Assembly: GCF_009494395.1 (NCBI RefSeq)
Contig: NZ_VZCB01000099.1
Coordinates: forward strand, 61,849-125,848
Origin: Segatella copri
GTDB taxonomy: Bacteria > Bacteroidota > Bacteroidia > Bacteroidales > Bacteroidaceae
Reading direction: 5' to 3'
DNA length: 64,000 nt
The translations under genes were made by a program, and so were the position numbers. Each line of letters begins with the position of its first letter. Position 1 is the stretch's first letter. The notes beneath the pieces are model-generated. The model saw only the letters and a list, made by a program, of their open reading frames with translations. It was not told the origin of the DNA and made no database searches. Shown one piece after another: positions 18,012 to 27,866 of the stretch.

Positions 18012-20159
18012 ATGGCAGCATTAGGAACAATTAGAAAAAGAGGCGTCATTCTGGTATGTATTATCAGTTTTGGCCTTTTCGCCTTCATTGCCGAAGAAGC
18101 TTTCCGTTCATGTGATTCTGCAAAGAACAATGAGCGTCAGCAGATTGGTGAGGTATATGGCGAGAAAATCAGCGTGCAGGAATTCCAGAAGCTCGTTGAT
18201 GAGTACACAGAAGTTATTAAAATGCAACAGGGTCAGGAGAATCTTCCTGAGCAGCAGATGAATCAGATTAAGGACATGGTGTGGAACACTTATGTTCAGA
18301 ATCAGATGATTGCTAAGGAAGCTGGCAAGCTCGGCTTGACAGTTACTGACGCTGAGCTTCAGGACATCTTGAAGACTGGTACCAACCCAATGCTTCAGCA
18401 GACTCCTTTCGTGAACCAGCAGACCGGTCGTTTCGATGTATCTGCTCTCCAGAAGTTCTTGGCTGATTATAAGACTCAGAAGGCTAACCCAGCCAACGCT
18501 CAGTTGATGGATCAGTATACCAAGATTTACAACTACTGGTCATTCATCGAGAAGACTCTTCGTCAGCAGACTTTGGCTCAGAAGTATCAGGCTCTTCTTG
18601 CTCATTGCTTCATTTCAAATCCTGTAGAGGCTAAGATGGCTTTCAAGGAGGAGAACGAAGAGAGCCAGATTCAGTTGGCTGCTTTCCCTTATTCTGATAT
18701 CCAGGACGATAAGGTAAAGGTTGAGGAGAGTGATTTGAAGGCTAAGTATGATGAGTTGAAGGCTCGTTTCAAGCAGCCTGTTGAGACTCGTGACATCAAG
18801 TATGTAGACATCGAGGTGATGGCTTCTGCTGCTGACCGTGCAGCCCTCAACAAGGATTTCGCTGGTTTCCAGACACAGCTTGCTGCTGCAGCTGATCCTG
18901 CAGAGGTTGTTCGCAAGGCTGCTTCTACTGTATCTTATCTTGGTATTCCTGTCAGCAAGGATGCTTATCCTTCAGACATCGCAGCAGTCTTGGATTCTAT
19001 GGCTGTAGGTTCTACTTCTGCTGTAAAGGCTAATACTGCTGATAATACTTTGAACATCGTTAAGTTGGTGAGCAAGCAGCAGTTGCCAGACTCAGTACAG
19101 TATCGCGTTATCCAGGTAGCTGCTAATTCTGTAGCTGAGGCTAAGACCAAGGCAGACTCTATCCAGGGTGCTATCGCTGGCGGTGCTGATTTCGAGGCTA
19201 TCGCCAAGAAGTACGGTCAGACTGGTGAGAAGGCTTGGATGACAACAAAGCAGTATGAGTATGCTCAGACTATGGACAAGGACAACAAGGCGTTCATCAA
19301 TACCTTGAATACAGCTTCTGTCAACTCTCTTAACCAGCTCCAGTTGGGTCAGGGTTACGTAGTTCTTCAGGTTCTTGACCGCAAGGCAATGGTTAACAAG
19401 TATGTTGCTGCAGTCATCAAGAAGACTATTGATTTCTCACAGGGCACATATCGTACAGCTTACAACAAGTTCTCTAGCTTCGTTAGCGGCAACCAGGCTT
19501 CAGCTGATTTGTTGAAGAATGCTGCTGGCAATGGTTACAAGGTTCAGGAGTTGAAGGATATGACAACAGCTTCTCATTATGTAGCTAATATCCATTCAAC
19601 CCGTGAGGCATTGAAGTGGATCTTCGAGGCTAAGGAAGGTGAAGTTTCTCCTCTCTATGAGTGTGGCGACAACAATCACCTTTTGGTTGTAGTACTTAAC
19701 AAGATTCATCGCATTGGTTACCGCGACTTGAGCGATCCTGATGTAAAGGAGATGGTAAAGGCTGAGGTTATCAAGGACAAGAAGGCTGAACTGTTGATGG
19801 CTAAGGTAAACGGCGTAAAGAGCATCGCAGCTGCTAAGGCTAAGGGTGGTAAGATTTCTTCTGTAAACCAGATTACTTTCGCTGCTCCTACATTCATTGC
19901 AGCAACTGGTGCTAGTGAGCCTGCTCTTTCTGGTGCTGTTTCTGCAACAAAGAAGGGCGCTTTCTCTGCACATGCTGTTAAGGGTAATGCAGGTGTTTAT
20001 CTCTTCCAGGTTACTAACAAGTCTAACCGTCCTGTTAAGTTTGATGAGAAGACATACGAGCAGAAGTGCCGTCAGAAGTCTATGCAGTATGCTGGTAACT
20101 TCATGAACGAGCTTTATATGAAGGCTCACGTAGTGGACAACCGCTACTTGTTCTTCTAA
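18012..20159 (+). CDS. PpiD/SurA-type peptidyl-prolyl isomerase chaperone
   Basis: A 715-residue protein anchored by one N-terminal helix (about 12-30). A SurA_N-like chaperone segment follows (about 40-230), then a parvulin-type domain (about 355-455; SVQYRVIQVAANSVAEAKTK and GGADFEAIAKKYGQTGEKAWM), then a long C-terminal chaperone region. It helps fold proteins entering the periplasm, especially outer membrane proteins. It follows the LptC cluster but has its own -7 box TAATTTTG at 17901-17908, and separate terminators flank it. Codon use is strongly biased (GCT, AAG), as expected for high expression. Confidence 0.88.
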   Translation: MAALGTIRKRGVILVCIISFGLFAFIAEEAFRSCDSAKNNERQQIGEVYGEKISVQEFQKLVDEYTEVIKMQQGQENLPEQQMNQIKDMVWNTYVQNQMIAKEAGKLGLTVTDAELQDILKTGTNPMLQQTPFVNQQTGRFDVSALQKFLADYKTQKANPANAQLMDQYTKIYNYWSFIEKTLRQQTLAQKYQALLAHCFISNPVEAKMAFKEENEESQIQLAAFPYSDIQDDKVKVEESDLKAKYDELKARFKQPVETRDIKYVDIEVMASAADRAALNKDFAGFQTQLAAAADPAEVVRKAASTVSYLGIPVSKDAYPSDIAAVLDSMAVGSTSAVKANTADNTLNIVKLVSKQQLPDSVQYRVIQVAANSVAEAKTKADSIQGAIAGGADFEAIAKKYGQTGEKAWMTTKQYEYAQTMDKDNKAFINTLNTASVNSLNQLQLGQGYVVLQVLDRKAMVNKYVAAVIKKTIDFSQGTYRTAYNKFSSFVSGNQASADLLKNAAGNGYKVQELKDMTTASHYVANIHSTREALKWIFEAKEGEVSPLYECGDNNHLLVVVLNKIHRIGYRDLSDPDVKEMVKAEVIKDKKAELLMAKVNGVKSIAAAKAKGGKISSVNQITFAAPTFIAATGASEPALSGAVSATKKGAFSAHAVKGNAGVYLFQVTNKSNRPVKFDEKTYEQKCRQKSMQYAGNFMNELYMKAHVVDNRYLFF

Positions 20160-20189
20160 AGAATAAAATCATTTAGTAAATCAATAATA

Positions 20190-20226
20190 GGGGATATACC
20201 ATTCATCAGGTATATCCCTTTTTCTT
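20190..20226 (+). terminator. Intrinsic terminator of the PpiD-like gene
   Basis: Ten-bp stem GGGATATACC (20191-20200) with GGTATATCCC (20209-20218), followed by TTTTTC. Confidence 0.85.
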
Positions 20227-20406
20227 TTGAGTGTTCTTTGACGTTGATGGCTTTCCTTATACCGTATAGGACTTTGTTCTTTCTGAGTAACAGTTTCTTT
20301 TCTCTCAGAATGGCTTTCCTTTTATACAGAGATAGTCTTTCGGTTAGATAGGAAAAGTTGTTGTTTTATATAGGTATAGTTCTTCTAAAAGCTAGCTCTC
20401 TCGTCC

Positions 20407-20470
20407 GCACATCAGCTGTTATGCACCCGCACAACAGCTGTTGTGCGGTCGTCTGACAGCTGATGTGTGC
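20407..20470. repeat. Nested palindromes built on a CAGCTG core
   Basis: A perfect 22-bp palindrome (20427-20448) is enclosed by a second inverted pair (about 20408-20419 with 20456-20467). CAGCTG occurs at 20413, 20435 and 20457, exactly 22 bases apart. It can form a cruciform or a long branched hairpin. The rest of the 410-base gap (20160-20569) holds only the two terminators and AT-rich sequence without a gene. Confidence 0.8.
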
Positions 20471-20498
20471 TTGTCTTCCATCTGTTGTGAGATAAAAA

Positions 20499-20540
20499 GA
20501 CAGCGGGTGTATCAACTTTAAGAGTGATACACCCGCTGTC
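20499..20540 (-). terminator. Strong intrinsic terminator of the HAD phosphatase gene
   Basis: Sixteen-bp perfect stem (20499-20514 with 20525-20540), ten-base loop, and TTTTTATC on the minus-strand side. Confidence 0.9.
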
Positions 20541-20569
20541 ATATTTTGGACTTGGTTGGAACAGTTTGA

Positions 20570-20998
20570 TTATCCGCGACTCCACCAGTGTTTCTTTTTA
20601 GGAGTCTCCTGCTCTGCGCAGTATTTCTGCTTTAATACTCTGCGGTAGCTGGTATGGTTGGTGATAATCTGATAAATCTCTCCCCAGTCTGGCAGTCCAC
20701 CGATACCACGGTCGTCGATAAACCAGTCTGCCTTCAGCTTTCTAGAGAAGTGATTGTTGTTCTCGAGACTTTCTTCCGGATAGTCCTTGTTGACAGCCCA
20801 GAATTCTACTCCACGCTCTCTGCACCATTCTACAGCCTCATCCAGGAGCTTGCCTTCGCGTACGCTCCAGAGAATGAGTTTGTGGTGGTCTTTTATCAAC
20901 ATCTTCAATGTTTCTGTCGCGAAAGGTAACTCTGTACCAATCTTTGGGTACTCATGGGTTACGATTGTACCATCAAAATCTACTGCTATTGTTGCCAT
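20570..20998 (-). CDS. BT0820-type HAD phosphatase
   Basis: A 142-residue small HAD hydrolase. Motif I is VDFDGTIV (nucleophile Asp7, acid/base Asp9), motif II is LWSVREG, and WFIDDRGIGG gives the motif IV acids. This matches the BT0820 family of Bacteroides. It removes phosphate from an unknown small substrate in the cytoplasm. It ends PKKKHWWSRG. It stands alone: terminators flank it on both sides. Confidence 0.85.
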   Translation of the reverse strand: MATIAVDFDGTIVTHEYPKIGTELPFATETLKMLIKDHHKLILWSVREGKLLDEAVEWCRERGVEFWAVNKDYPEESLENNNHFSRKLKADWFIDDRGIGGLPDWGEIYQIITNHTSYRRVLKQKYCAEQETPKKKHWWSRG

Positions 20999-21022
20999 AG
21001 TTTATATGTCTTTTAATCTAAA

Positions 21023-21055
21023 AGAGTCTTCCTATAAATAATATAGAAAGACTCT
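21023..21055 (-). terminator. Probable terminator after the tyrosine kinase gene
   Basis: Stem AGAGTCTT (21023-21030) with AAGACTCT (21048-21055), extended by CTATA/TATAG inside, with a moderately T-rich minus-strand tail. Confidence 0.65.
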
Positions 21056-21087
21056 CTTTATATAAATGTTATTAATTAAATCTTCAA

Positions 21088-23646
21088 TTACTTCTTGATA
21101 CTTGTGTCATTGGCATTGCCATAATGACTGTTGCTATAGTTGCCGTAGCTTCCGTACTGGCCGTAAGTACCGTACTTGCCATACTTTCCGTATTTGCCAT
21201 ATGAGCCGTAAGAACCGTAGTTTCCATACTTGCCGTACTTTCCATACTTACCAACTCCATAGTAGAAGCTGTGCTTCTTCTTGGAGAGGTCGACACCGTT
21301 GAGAACCAGACACATGTTAGGCAACTTCTTCTCGGCGTTCAAACCGTTGATCATTCCGAAGCTTGCCTTTGGAGTATAGTCTGCACGGCAAACATATACG
21401 CAGAGGTCTGCCAGACGACCGAGCTGCAAACTATCATTTACCAGACCCACAGGAGCTGTATCGAGAATGACATAGTCGTAATGCTGCTTCAGCTGGTTGA
21501 TGATGTCGTCAAGACTTGCTCTTGTTACCAACTCACCTGGGTTAGGTGGTACAGGACCAGCCATCAGAATGTCGAGGTTACTGTTGACGCCTGATGCAAC
21601 AATCTGCTTCTGGATATCTTCCCATGAATTATGATCATGAACAATCAGGTTGGTAATACCATTGTGGTGGTTGTCTATCTGGAACAACTCAGCCAGACGC
21701 GGCTTACGGATGTCAAGACCCACCATGATGACCTTCTTGCCTAACAAGGCGAGGGAGATACTGATGTTTGAAGCAACGAATGTCTTTCCTTCGCCTGAAG
21801 TAGAAGAGGTAAACATCATCACTTTCTCATCGCTCTTCAGCATAAACTGAATATTGGTACGCAAGCCTCGGAAGATTTCCTCCATCAGATTGTTGACATT
21901 CTGGTGAACCACAATATCAGCCTTTCCTTCCTTCTTGGCTGCATCACTGGCAACAGGGATGTCTGCTATGACTGGAATCTGTGTCAACTTAATGACATCT
22001 TCATGACCTTCAATCTTGTACTTGAAGAACTCAATAAGGAAGAGGATGCCTGCAGGAATTGCCAAGCCGAGAACCAATGCTATCAGCATGATGATTGAGC
22101 TCTTTGGGCTCACCTTGCCGATAAAGGAAGGTGCATCGATAATCTTTCCCTTATCTGCTGTTGCAGCTAAAGAAATAGAGTTCTCTTCTCGTTTCTCAAG
22201 CAGCATGAGGTAAAGACCAGACTTTACTTCCTGTTGGCGGCCAATCTGTGTCAGAACTCTTTCCTGCTCTGGTGAGTTGCCGATTTGTCCTGCATATTCT
22301 GCAGCCTGCTTAGCGATGCTGTTGCGCTGTATCTCCATGCCCAGTTTAGCTTGTCTCATGGCACGTTTGATAGATGTTGTGAGTGCATCCAACTGTGCGG
22401 TCAGAGGAGTTACTGTAGGAGAAGTCTCGCTGGCTGCATGCAAGGCGTTGTTGCGATCCAGGGCTATTTTGTTGTACTGGTTGATGAGTTCTGTTGAACT
22501 TTCATCAGTCAAACCTACGTTGGATGGGATAGGCTGGTATTTGTTACCTGGCTCGTTCATGTACTTACCAAGCTCGTCCAGCAATTCTACCTGGGTATTG
22601 GCATCCTGAAGCTTTTGAGCATAAGCGTCTGAGTTTGCGATGGTAGCTGTAGCGTTCAGCTTCATCTCAATCACCTTGTTGCGCTTCTTGTAGCTTTCGA
22701 GCTGTCCTTCTGTATTGCCCAGCTCCGCATTGATCTTTTGCAAACGGTTGTTGATGAATTGCTCTGTGCGGTAGGCAATTTCGTTCTTGTCTTCGTTTGC
22801 CTGACGGTTGTAAACCTTGAGGAGTGTATTCAGATAGTCTAAAGCTCTCTGAGGGTTTTCGTCGTTCAATACGAGTTCTGCAATCGTTGTAGTCTTGGAT
22901 GTCTGACTGACAGTCAGGTTCTTTGTATACTGCTTGGCAGCCATTTCCGGAGAGACAATGACAGCTTTCAGTACTTCTCCATCTTCCAGTTTGTAAATCT
23001 TGCTAGGTGTAAAGGTCAGCATACCTACTCTTGTGCTGATAGTTGCTGGCAGACGGTCGAAAGTCTTCTCAAATTCACTGGCCTCTTTTTCGAAAGAGAA
23101 AGCATCAATAGGTAAATTGTATGTACCCTTGACGTGATACTTTGTACCTTCCTTTTCGATGCTGAGCTTGATAGGAGCGTTCAGCTTCTTGAGATGTGGC
23201 AGATCCAGGTCTACTGATACTTCCTGCTCTTTATATACCAGAGGGTCCTTGAAAGCGCTCTTATGATAGTAGTTAACGTATATTTTCATATCGTGAACTG
23301 CGAGTTGAGCCATGTCATGAGCCGACAAAATCTCAATCTCGTTATCAATACCATTAGAGTTTGACATAAAGCCGAGGTTGGCAGCACTTTGAATCATGCT
23401 ACTACCCAAACTACCTCTGCGTTTGCTGTCATCATCGTCTTTAATGAGTACCTTGGTAGATGCTTGATAGGCTGGAGTAGCATATCTCAGGTAAAGATAG
23501 CCTAAGCCCAGGCAAACGATAAGAGAGAGTACGAACCATTTCCAGTTGAGAATCAGATTTGTATAAATCAACTGAAAGTCAATGGCAGATTTCTCTTCCT
23601 GTTCCTGAACTGCGCCTTCTAATTGTAAGTTCTTGTTCTCTTCCAT
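21088..23646 (-). CDS. Wzc-like polysaccharide co-polymerase and tyrosine autokinase
   Basis: An 852-residue inner-membrane protein. It has a Wzz-type domain with helices at about 35-53 and 520-545 that flank a long periplasmic coiled coil (about 270-470). The cytoplasmic BY-kinase follows with Walker A (SSTSGEGKTFVASN), the A' motif MVGLDIRKPRL and Walker B DYVILDTAPVGLVNDS. The last 60 residues form a low-complexity tail of XYG triplets with 16 tyrosines, the autophosphorylation cluster. It controls polymerisation and export of a capsular or exopolysaccharide. A nucleotide-sugar gene (rfbA) lies upstream on the same strand, but no wza or glycosyltransferase is adjacent. Confidence 0.92.
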   Translation of the reverse strand: MEENKNLQLEGAVQEQEEKSAIDFQLIYTNLILNWKWFVLSLIVCLGLGYLYLRYATPAYQASTKVLIKDDDDSKRRGSLGSSMIQSAANLGFMSNSNGIDNEIEILSAHDMAQLAVHDMKIYVNYYHKSAFKDPLVYKEQEVSVDLDLPHLKKLNAPIKLSIEKEGTKYHVKGTYNLPIDAFSFEKEASEFEKTFDRLPATISTRVGMLTFTPSKIYKLEDGEVLKAVIVSPEMAAKQYTKNLTVSQTSKTTTIAELVLNDENPQRALDYLNTLLKVYNRQANEDKNEIAYRTEQFINNRLQKINAELGNTEGQLESYKKRNKVIEMKLNATATIANSDAYAQKLQDANTQVELLDELGKYMNEPGNKYQPIPSNVGLTDESSTELINQYNKIALDRNNALHAASETSPTVTPLTAQLDALTTSIKRAMRQAKLGMEIQRNSIAKQAAEYAGQIGNSPEQERVLTQIGRQQEVKSGLYLMLLEKREENSISLAATADKGKIIDAPSFIGKVSPKSSIIMLIALVLGLAIPAGILFLIEFFKYKIEGHEDVIKLTQIPVIADIPVASDAAKKEGKADIVVHQNVNNLMEEIFRGLRTNIQFMLKSDEKVMMFTSSTSGEGKTFVASNISISLALLGKKVIMVGLDIRKPRLAELFQIDNHHNGITNLIVHDHNSWEDIQKQIVASGVNSNLDILMAGPVPPNPGELVTRASLDDIINQLKQHYDYVILDTAPVGLVNDSLQLGRLADLCVYVCRADYTPKASFGMINGLNAEKKLPNMCLVLNGVDLSKKKHSFYYGVGKYGKYGKYGNYGSYGSYGKYGKYGKYGTYGQYGSYGNYSNSHYGNANDTSIKK

Positions 23647-23741
23647 TATTCTTTTAATGTTGTTATTTGAATTATACCTTATTATATATTATCTCAACCA
23701 CTTCTATGAAAGTGGCAAGAATACTGATAGATTCAATTTTA

Positions 23742-24617
23742 TTATTTACCCAAAGCTAGTTCCTGCAAATATTTTCCATATCCGTTCTTTTGCATAGGTT
23801 CTGCAAGTTTCAACAGCTGTTCTTTGTTAATCCAACCTTGTTTAAATGCAATTTCTTCCAGACATGCTACTTTCAGTCCCTGTCTCTTTTCGATCACTTC
23901 AATGAACGTACTTGCTTCTGACAAACTGTCGTGAGTACCGGTGTCCAACCAGGCGAAACCTCTTTGGAGAGTTCTTACTTTAAGTGTGTTGTCTGACAAG
24001 TAATGTTGGTTGACAGTAGTAATCTCCAGCTCGCCACGTGCACTTGGCTTGATATGCTTGGCAACATCTACCACACTGTTTGGGTAGAAGTAGAGTCCTA
24101 CAACCGCATAATTGCTTTTTGGATGTTTGGGTTTTTCCTCAATACTGAGGCAATTGCCTTCTTTGTCAAACTCAGCAACACCGTATCTTTCCGGATCATT
24201 GACATAATAGCCGAAGACACTTGCCAATCCTTCTTCTGTAGCTTTTACGCTGGCTTTGAGAAGTCCGGTAAATCCGGCACCGTAAAATATGTTGTCGCCT
24301 AATACTAGGCAGACATTATCATTGCCGATAAATTTCTCACCGATAATAAAAGCTTGTGCCAATCCATCTGGAGATGGTTGTTCTGCATATTCGAAATGTA
24401 CTCCTAAATCGCTTCCGTCTCCAAGGAGACGTTTAAAACCAGGTAAGTCGAATGGTGTTGAAATAATAAGAATATCCTTGATTCCAGCCAGCATCAAAAC
24501 TGATACCGGATAGTATATCATCGGTTTGTCGAATATGGGAATCAACTGTTTGCTGATTCCTTTAGTGATTGGGTAAAGTCTGGTTCCAGACCCGCCTGCT
24601 AAAACTATTCCCTTCAT
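23742..24617 (-). CDS. rfbA: Glucose-1-phosphate thymidylyltransferase
   Basis: A 291-residue RmlA/RfbA enzyme making dTDP-glucose from dTTP and glucose-1-phosphate, the first step to dTDP-rhamnose. I start it at the ATG at 24617 because [18 protein letters not shown] is the family N-terminus; a further upstream ATG at 24638 would add seven unrelated residues. The nucleotide-binding motif [27 protein letters not shown] and the C-terminal [12 protein letters not shown] are all intact. A -7-like box TACCTTTG is at 24668-24661. rmlB, C and D are not in the window. Confidence 0.95.
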   Translation of the reverse strand: MKGIVLAGGSGTRLYPITKGISKQLIPIFDKPMIYYPVSVLMLAGIKDILIISTPFDLPGFKRLLGDGSDLGVHFEYAEQPSPDGLAQAFIIGEKFIGNDNVCLVLGDNIFYGAGFTGLLKASVKATEEGLASVFGYYVNDPERYGVAEFDKEGNCLSIEEKPKHPKSNYAVVGLYFYPNSVVDVAKHIKPSARGELEITTVNQHYLSDNTLKVRTLQRGFAWLDTGTHDSLSEASTFIEVIEKRQGLKVACLEEIAFKQGWINKEQLLKLAEPMQKNGYGKYLQELALGK

Positions 24618-24760
24618 ATATCTTCTCTGTTGGAACACAAATATTAATTAATTAACGTGGCAAAGGTACTAAAAATAATTGAAACTTGAATAGAAAAATC
24701 GATAAAATCGTTGTTTTTCCAAGAAAAAACATATTTATGAAGAAAAAACACCCCTTTGAT

Positions 24761-24791
24761 TTTGATATTTAGTGATTTTATTGTATTTTTG
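24761..24791 (+). promoter_or_regulatory. Predicted promoter for the 24832 gene
   Basis: TTTG at 24761-24764, 19-base spacer, TATTTTTG at 24784-24791: a good match to the Bacteroidetes -33/-7 consensus. Confidence 0.7.
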
Positions 24792-24831
24792 CAGAACAAT
24801 TGAAAACATTAAAGTATAAAACGAAATAAGA

Positions 24832-25482
24832 ATGGGAATATTTTCAAAACTATTCAGTCATAAAAATGACAATAAGAAAGTAGGTGGAATGGAAGATTAC
24901 ATGACGCTGGTCCGTGTATACTTCCAGGCTGCATTGGCTTCTCAATTAGGTATTACTAATCTGGCAATGTTGCCAGACTTGCGAGTGTTCAAGACCAGTT
25001 TGCATGTTCCAACTGTAAACAATCGTCTTGGTATCGGCGAGAAGGCGCAGGTTAAGAAAATGATGAAGAATATTTATGATACTGATGATTCTTTCTTCAA
25101 GGAGATTGATTCAAGTATCCGTAAGAACTGTCAGAAACTGCAGGATGTGAATGTGTATCTCATCCAGTTCCAGAACTTCACCCAGGATTTGATGATGCTG
25201 ATGGGCAACTTGATGAAGTTCAAGCTGCGCTTGCCTAGCTTTATGAAAAATTCTTTATACAAGTTAACAGCAAAGACTGTAGATGATATCTTCAACAAGA
25301 ATGATTACAGCGATGCCAGCACATTGAAGACTGTGTTCCAGTTGCGCCAATTCAACAAGCGATTAGCTTTCAGCCAGCAGTGGGTGACAGATTTTGCTTT
25401 CCAGGTATTGATGCTTGCAAAGAAGGAGCCACGTCCATCTGATGAAGATGTTGAAAAGGCAAAGCAAAAGATGGGAAAGTAA
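24832..25482 (+). CDS. Conserved helical protein of unknown function
   Basis: A 216-residue cytoplasmic protein with no signal peptide or membrane helix. It begins MGIFSKLFSHKND and is predicted almost wholly helical, with motifs MEDYMTLVRVYFQAALA, LRVFKTSLHVPTVNNRLGIG and LMGNLMKFKLRLPSFM, and ends in a charged KAKQKMGK tail. I do not recognise the family. It has its own promoter and precedes the zapA-rny group, so a link with cell division or RNA turnover is possible but unproven. Confidence 0.7.
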   Translation: MGIFSKLFSHKNDNKKVGGMEDYMTLVRVYFQAALASQLGITNLAMLPDLRVFKTSLHVPTVNNRLGIGEKAQVKKMMKNIYDTDDSFFKEIDSSIRKNCQKLQDVNVYLIQFQNFTQDLMMLMGNLMKFKLRLPSFMKNSLYKLTAKTVDDIFNKNDYSDASTLKTVFQLRQFNKRLAFSQQWVTDFAFQVLMLAKKEPRPSDEDVEKAKQKMGK

Positions 25483-25519
25483 GTAAATCCCTTTAAATTT
25501 TAAAAAATATAGTAGAAAA

Positions 25520-25551
25520 TTTGTTTTTTTCAAATTATTCTCTTAAATTTG
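25520..25551 (+). promoter_or_regulatory. Predicted promoter for the coiled-coil/zapA/rny operon
   Basis: TTTG at 25520-25523, 20-base spacer, TAAATTTG at 25544-25551, 20 bases before the first ATG. Confidence 0.65.
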
Positions 25552-25570
25552 TAGCCAAAAACAAAAAAGC

Positions 25571-25864
25571 ATGAGTGCAAATGAGAAAACAATCAATACG
25601 TTTGCCACGAGAGTAAGGCAGATGATTCTCAAGTTTGACGAGGTCAAGCAGGAGAATACGGAGCTTTATGCCATGGTGGATGAGCGTGATGCCAAAATAA
25701 AGGAATTGGAGGATAAGTTGACTCAGGCGCAGCATGATTACGACAGTTTGAAGATGGCGAAGATGATGACGATTTCTGATGCAGATATTGAAACTACTCA
25801 GAAACGTATCGCCAAGCTTATCCGAGATGTCAATAAATGTATTACGCTACTGAGCGATAAATAA
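25571..25864 (+). CDS. Small coiled-coil protein upstream of zapA
   Basis: A 97-residue soluble protein that is one long coiled coil (ILKFDEVKQENTELYAMVDE, then DAKIKELEDKLTQAQHDYDS), followed by ISDADIETTQKRIAKLIRDVNKCI. No catalytic motif. It is 8 bases before zapA in the same operon. Its size and coiled coil recall ZapB-like division factors, which work with ZapA at the FtsZ ring, but I have no specific motif to support that name. Confidence 0.75.
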   Translation: MSANEKTINTFATRVRQMILKFDEVKQENTELYAMVDERDAKIKELEDKLTQAQHDYDSLKMAKMMTISDADIETTQKRIAKLIRDVNKCITLLSDK

Positions 25865-25872
25865 TCGGAGCG

Positions 25873-26172
25873 ATGGTAGATCAAACACAAGACAAGTTAC
25901 AGATTAGGTTACATGTCTATGATACTGACCTCTCGGTAAGAATACCTAGAGAGGATGAGGAGTATTATCGTAAATCTGCAAAATTGATTGACGATATAGT
26001 GAATTCATATACTAAAATCTTTAAGGGGCGTAAGAGCGACAAGGAGATTTTGTATATGGCACTACTTGATGTGGCGCTGAGATATGAAAAGGAAGAGGGT
26101 AAGAATGACACCCAGCCTTATAATGAGATTCTTGAGAAGTTGACTGCCGAGATAGAAGATGCTCTGAAATAA
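25873..26172 (+). CDS. zapA: Cell division protein ZapA
   Basis: A 99-residue ZapA homologue. The N-terminal half has the globular pattern LQIRLHVYDTDLSVRIPRED and YYRKSAKLIDDIVNSYTKIF; the C-terminal half is a helix (YMALLDVALRYEKEEG) that dimerises as a coiled coil. ZapA bundles FtsZ filaments at the division site. It lies between the coiled-coil gene and rny, an arrangement common in Bacteroidetes. Confidence 0.88.
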   Translation: MVDQTQDKLQIRLHVYDTDLSVRIPREDEEYYRKSAKLIDDIVNSYTKIFKGRKSDKEILYMALLDVALRYEKEEGKNDTQPYNEILEKLTAEIEDALK

Positions 26173-26215
26173 TAAGCAGCTAACTTTGAGTGAATTTTAA
26201 TAAATATATATAATA

Positions 26216-27751
26216 ATGATAGTAACAATTATAGCAGCCTTAGTCGGTCTCTGCCTTGGTGGAGCGGTGGGCTTTTTCATTTTCCGTTATGTTATCAAGG
26301 GAAAATATAATGAAATGATTGATACTGCCAGTAAAGAGGCAGAAGTATTAAAGGAGAAAAAACTTCTCGAAGTGAAAGAGAAGTTCCTCAATAAGAAAGC
26401 TGAGTTGGAGAAGGAAGTGCAGCAGCGCAATTCCCGTATTCAGCAGAGTGAGAATAAACTTAAACAGCGCGAAATCTCTCTCAACCAGCGTCAGGAGGAT
26501 CTCGGTCGTCGCAAGCAGGAGGTTGATCAGTATCAGCAGCGTGTTGATAATGAAAAGAAACTTCTCACTGTCAAGCAGCAGGAACTTGAGAAGATGCAGA
26601 AGCAGGAGCAGGCTAAGCTGGAAGAACTTTCCGGATTGAGCGCTGAGGAAGCTAAGAATCGTCTCGTGGAGAGTTTGAAGGATCAGGCTCGTCTTGATGC
26701 TGCCAGCTATATCAATGAAATTATTGATGATGCTAAGCTGAATGCTAACCAGCAGGCTAAGAAAATCGTTATCCAGACTATCCAGCGCGTGGCTACTGAG
26801 ACTGCTATCGAGAACTCTGTCAGTGTATTCCATATTGATAACGATGAGGTGAAGGGCCGTATCATCGGTCGTGAAGGTCGTAATATCCGTGCATTGGAGG
26901 CTGCTACCGGTGTAGAAATCGTAGTGGATGATACTCCTGAGGCTATCGTTATTTCTGCTTTCGACCCAGTGCGTCGTGAGGTTTGCCGTCTGGCTCTCCA
27001 TCAGTTGGTTGCTGACGGTCGTATTCACCCAGCCCGTATCGAGGAGGTAGTTGCCAAGGTGAAGAAGCAGTTGGAGAATGAGATTATCGAGACTGGTAAG
27101 CGTACTGCTATTGACCTCGGCATTCATGGCTTGCATCCTGAGTTGATTCGCATCGTAGGTAAGATGAAGTATCGTTCTTCTTATGGTCAGAACCTCCTGC
27201 AGCATGCTCGTGAAACAGCTAATCTCTGTGCTGTCATGGCTTCAGAGTTGGGCTTGAACCCAAAGAAGGCAAAGCGTGCCGGTCTTTTGCATGATATTGG
27301 TAAGGTGCCTGATGAGGAGAGCGAGTTGCCACACGCATTGTATGGTGCCAAGATTGCAGAGAAGTATAAGGAAAAGCCAGATATCTGTAATGCAATTGGT
27401 GCTCACCATGATGAGATGGAGATGAACACATTGTTGGCTCCTATCGTTCAGGTATGTGATGCTATCTCTGGTGCTCGTCCTGGTGCACGTCGTGAGATTG
27501 TTGAGGCTTACATCAAGCGTTTGAACGATCTGGAGGCAATTGCCATGAGTTATCCAGGTGTAACCAAGACTTATGCTATCCAGGCTGGTCGTGAGCTTCG
27601 TGTTATCGTTGGTGCAGACAAGATGACTGATGAGCAGAGTATCAAGCTCTCAGACGAGATTGCTACCAAGATTCAGAATGAGATGACTTATCCTGGTCAG
27701 GTTAAGATTACCGTCATTCGTGAGACACGTAGCGTGGCTTACGCTAAGTAA
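26216..27751 (+). CDS. rny: Ribonuclease Y
   Basis: A 511-residue membrane-anchored endoribonuclease that starts mRNA decay. Order: N-terminal helix (2-25), long charged coiled coil (about 30-195), KH RNA-binding domain ([19 protein letters not shown], about 218-236) and an HD domain with the metal-binding LLHDIGK and GAHHDEM motifs (about 360-400). It ends [10 protein letters not shown], the usual RNase Y terminus. It is the last gene of the operon and is followed by a hairpin terminator. Confidence 0.96.
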   Translation: MIVTIIAALVGLCLGGAVGFFIFRYVIKGKYNEMIDTASKEAEVLKEKKLLEVKEKFLNKKAELEKEVQQRNSRIQQSENKLKQREISLNQRQEDLGRRKQEVDQYQQRVDNEKKLLTVKQQELEKMQKQEQAKLEELSGLSAEEAKNRLVESLKDQARLDAASYINEIIDDAKLNANQQAKKIVIQTIQRVATETAIENSVSVFHIDNDEVKGRIIGREGRNIRALEAATGVEIVVDDTPEAIVISAFDPVRREVCRLALHQLVADGRIHPARIEEVVAKVKKQLENEIIETGKRTAIDLGIHGLHPELIRIVGKMKYRSSYGQNLLQHARETANLCAVMASELGLNPKKAKRAGLLHDIGKVPDEESELPHALYGAKIAEKYKEKPDICNAIGAHHDEMEMNTLLAPIVQVCDAISGARPGARREIVEAYIKRLNDLEAIAMSYPGVTKTYAIQAGRELRVIVGADKMTDEQSIKLSDEIATKIQNEMTYPGQVKITVIRETRSVAYAK

Positions 27752-27815
27752 TTTTAGAGAATATTGAAGTTTAAATTGTCGTTTCCTTACCTTTGGTTGG
27801 GGAATGTATCTTGAT

Positions 27816-27850
27816 AAAGCCGTGCTCTTTTTATAGGGTACGGCTTTTCT
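27816..27850 (+). terminator. Intrinsic terminator of rny
   Basis: Stem AAAGCCGT (27816-27823) with ACGGCTTT (27840-27847) followed by TTCTTTTTC. Confidence 0.8.
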
Positions 27851-27866
27851 TTTTCTTCTAAATAAT

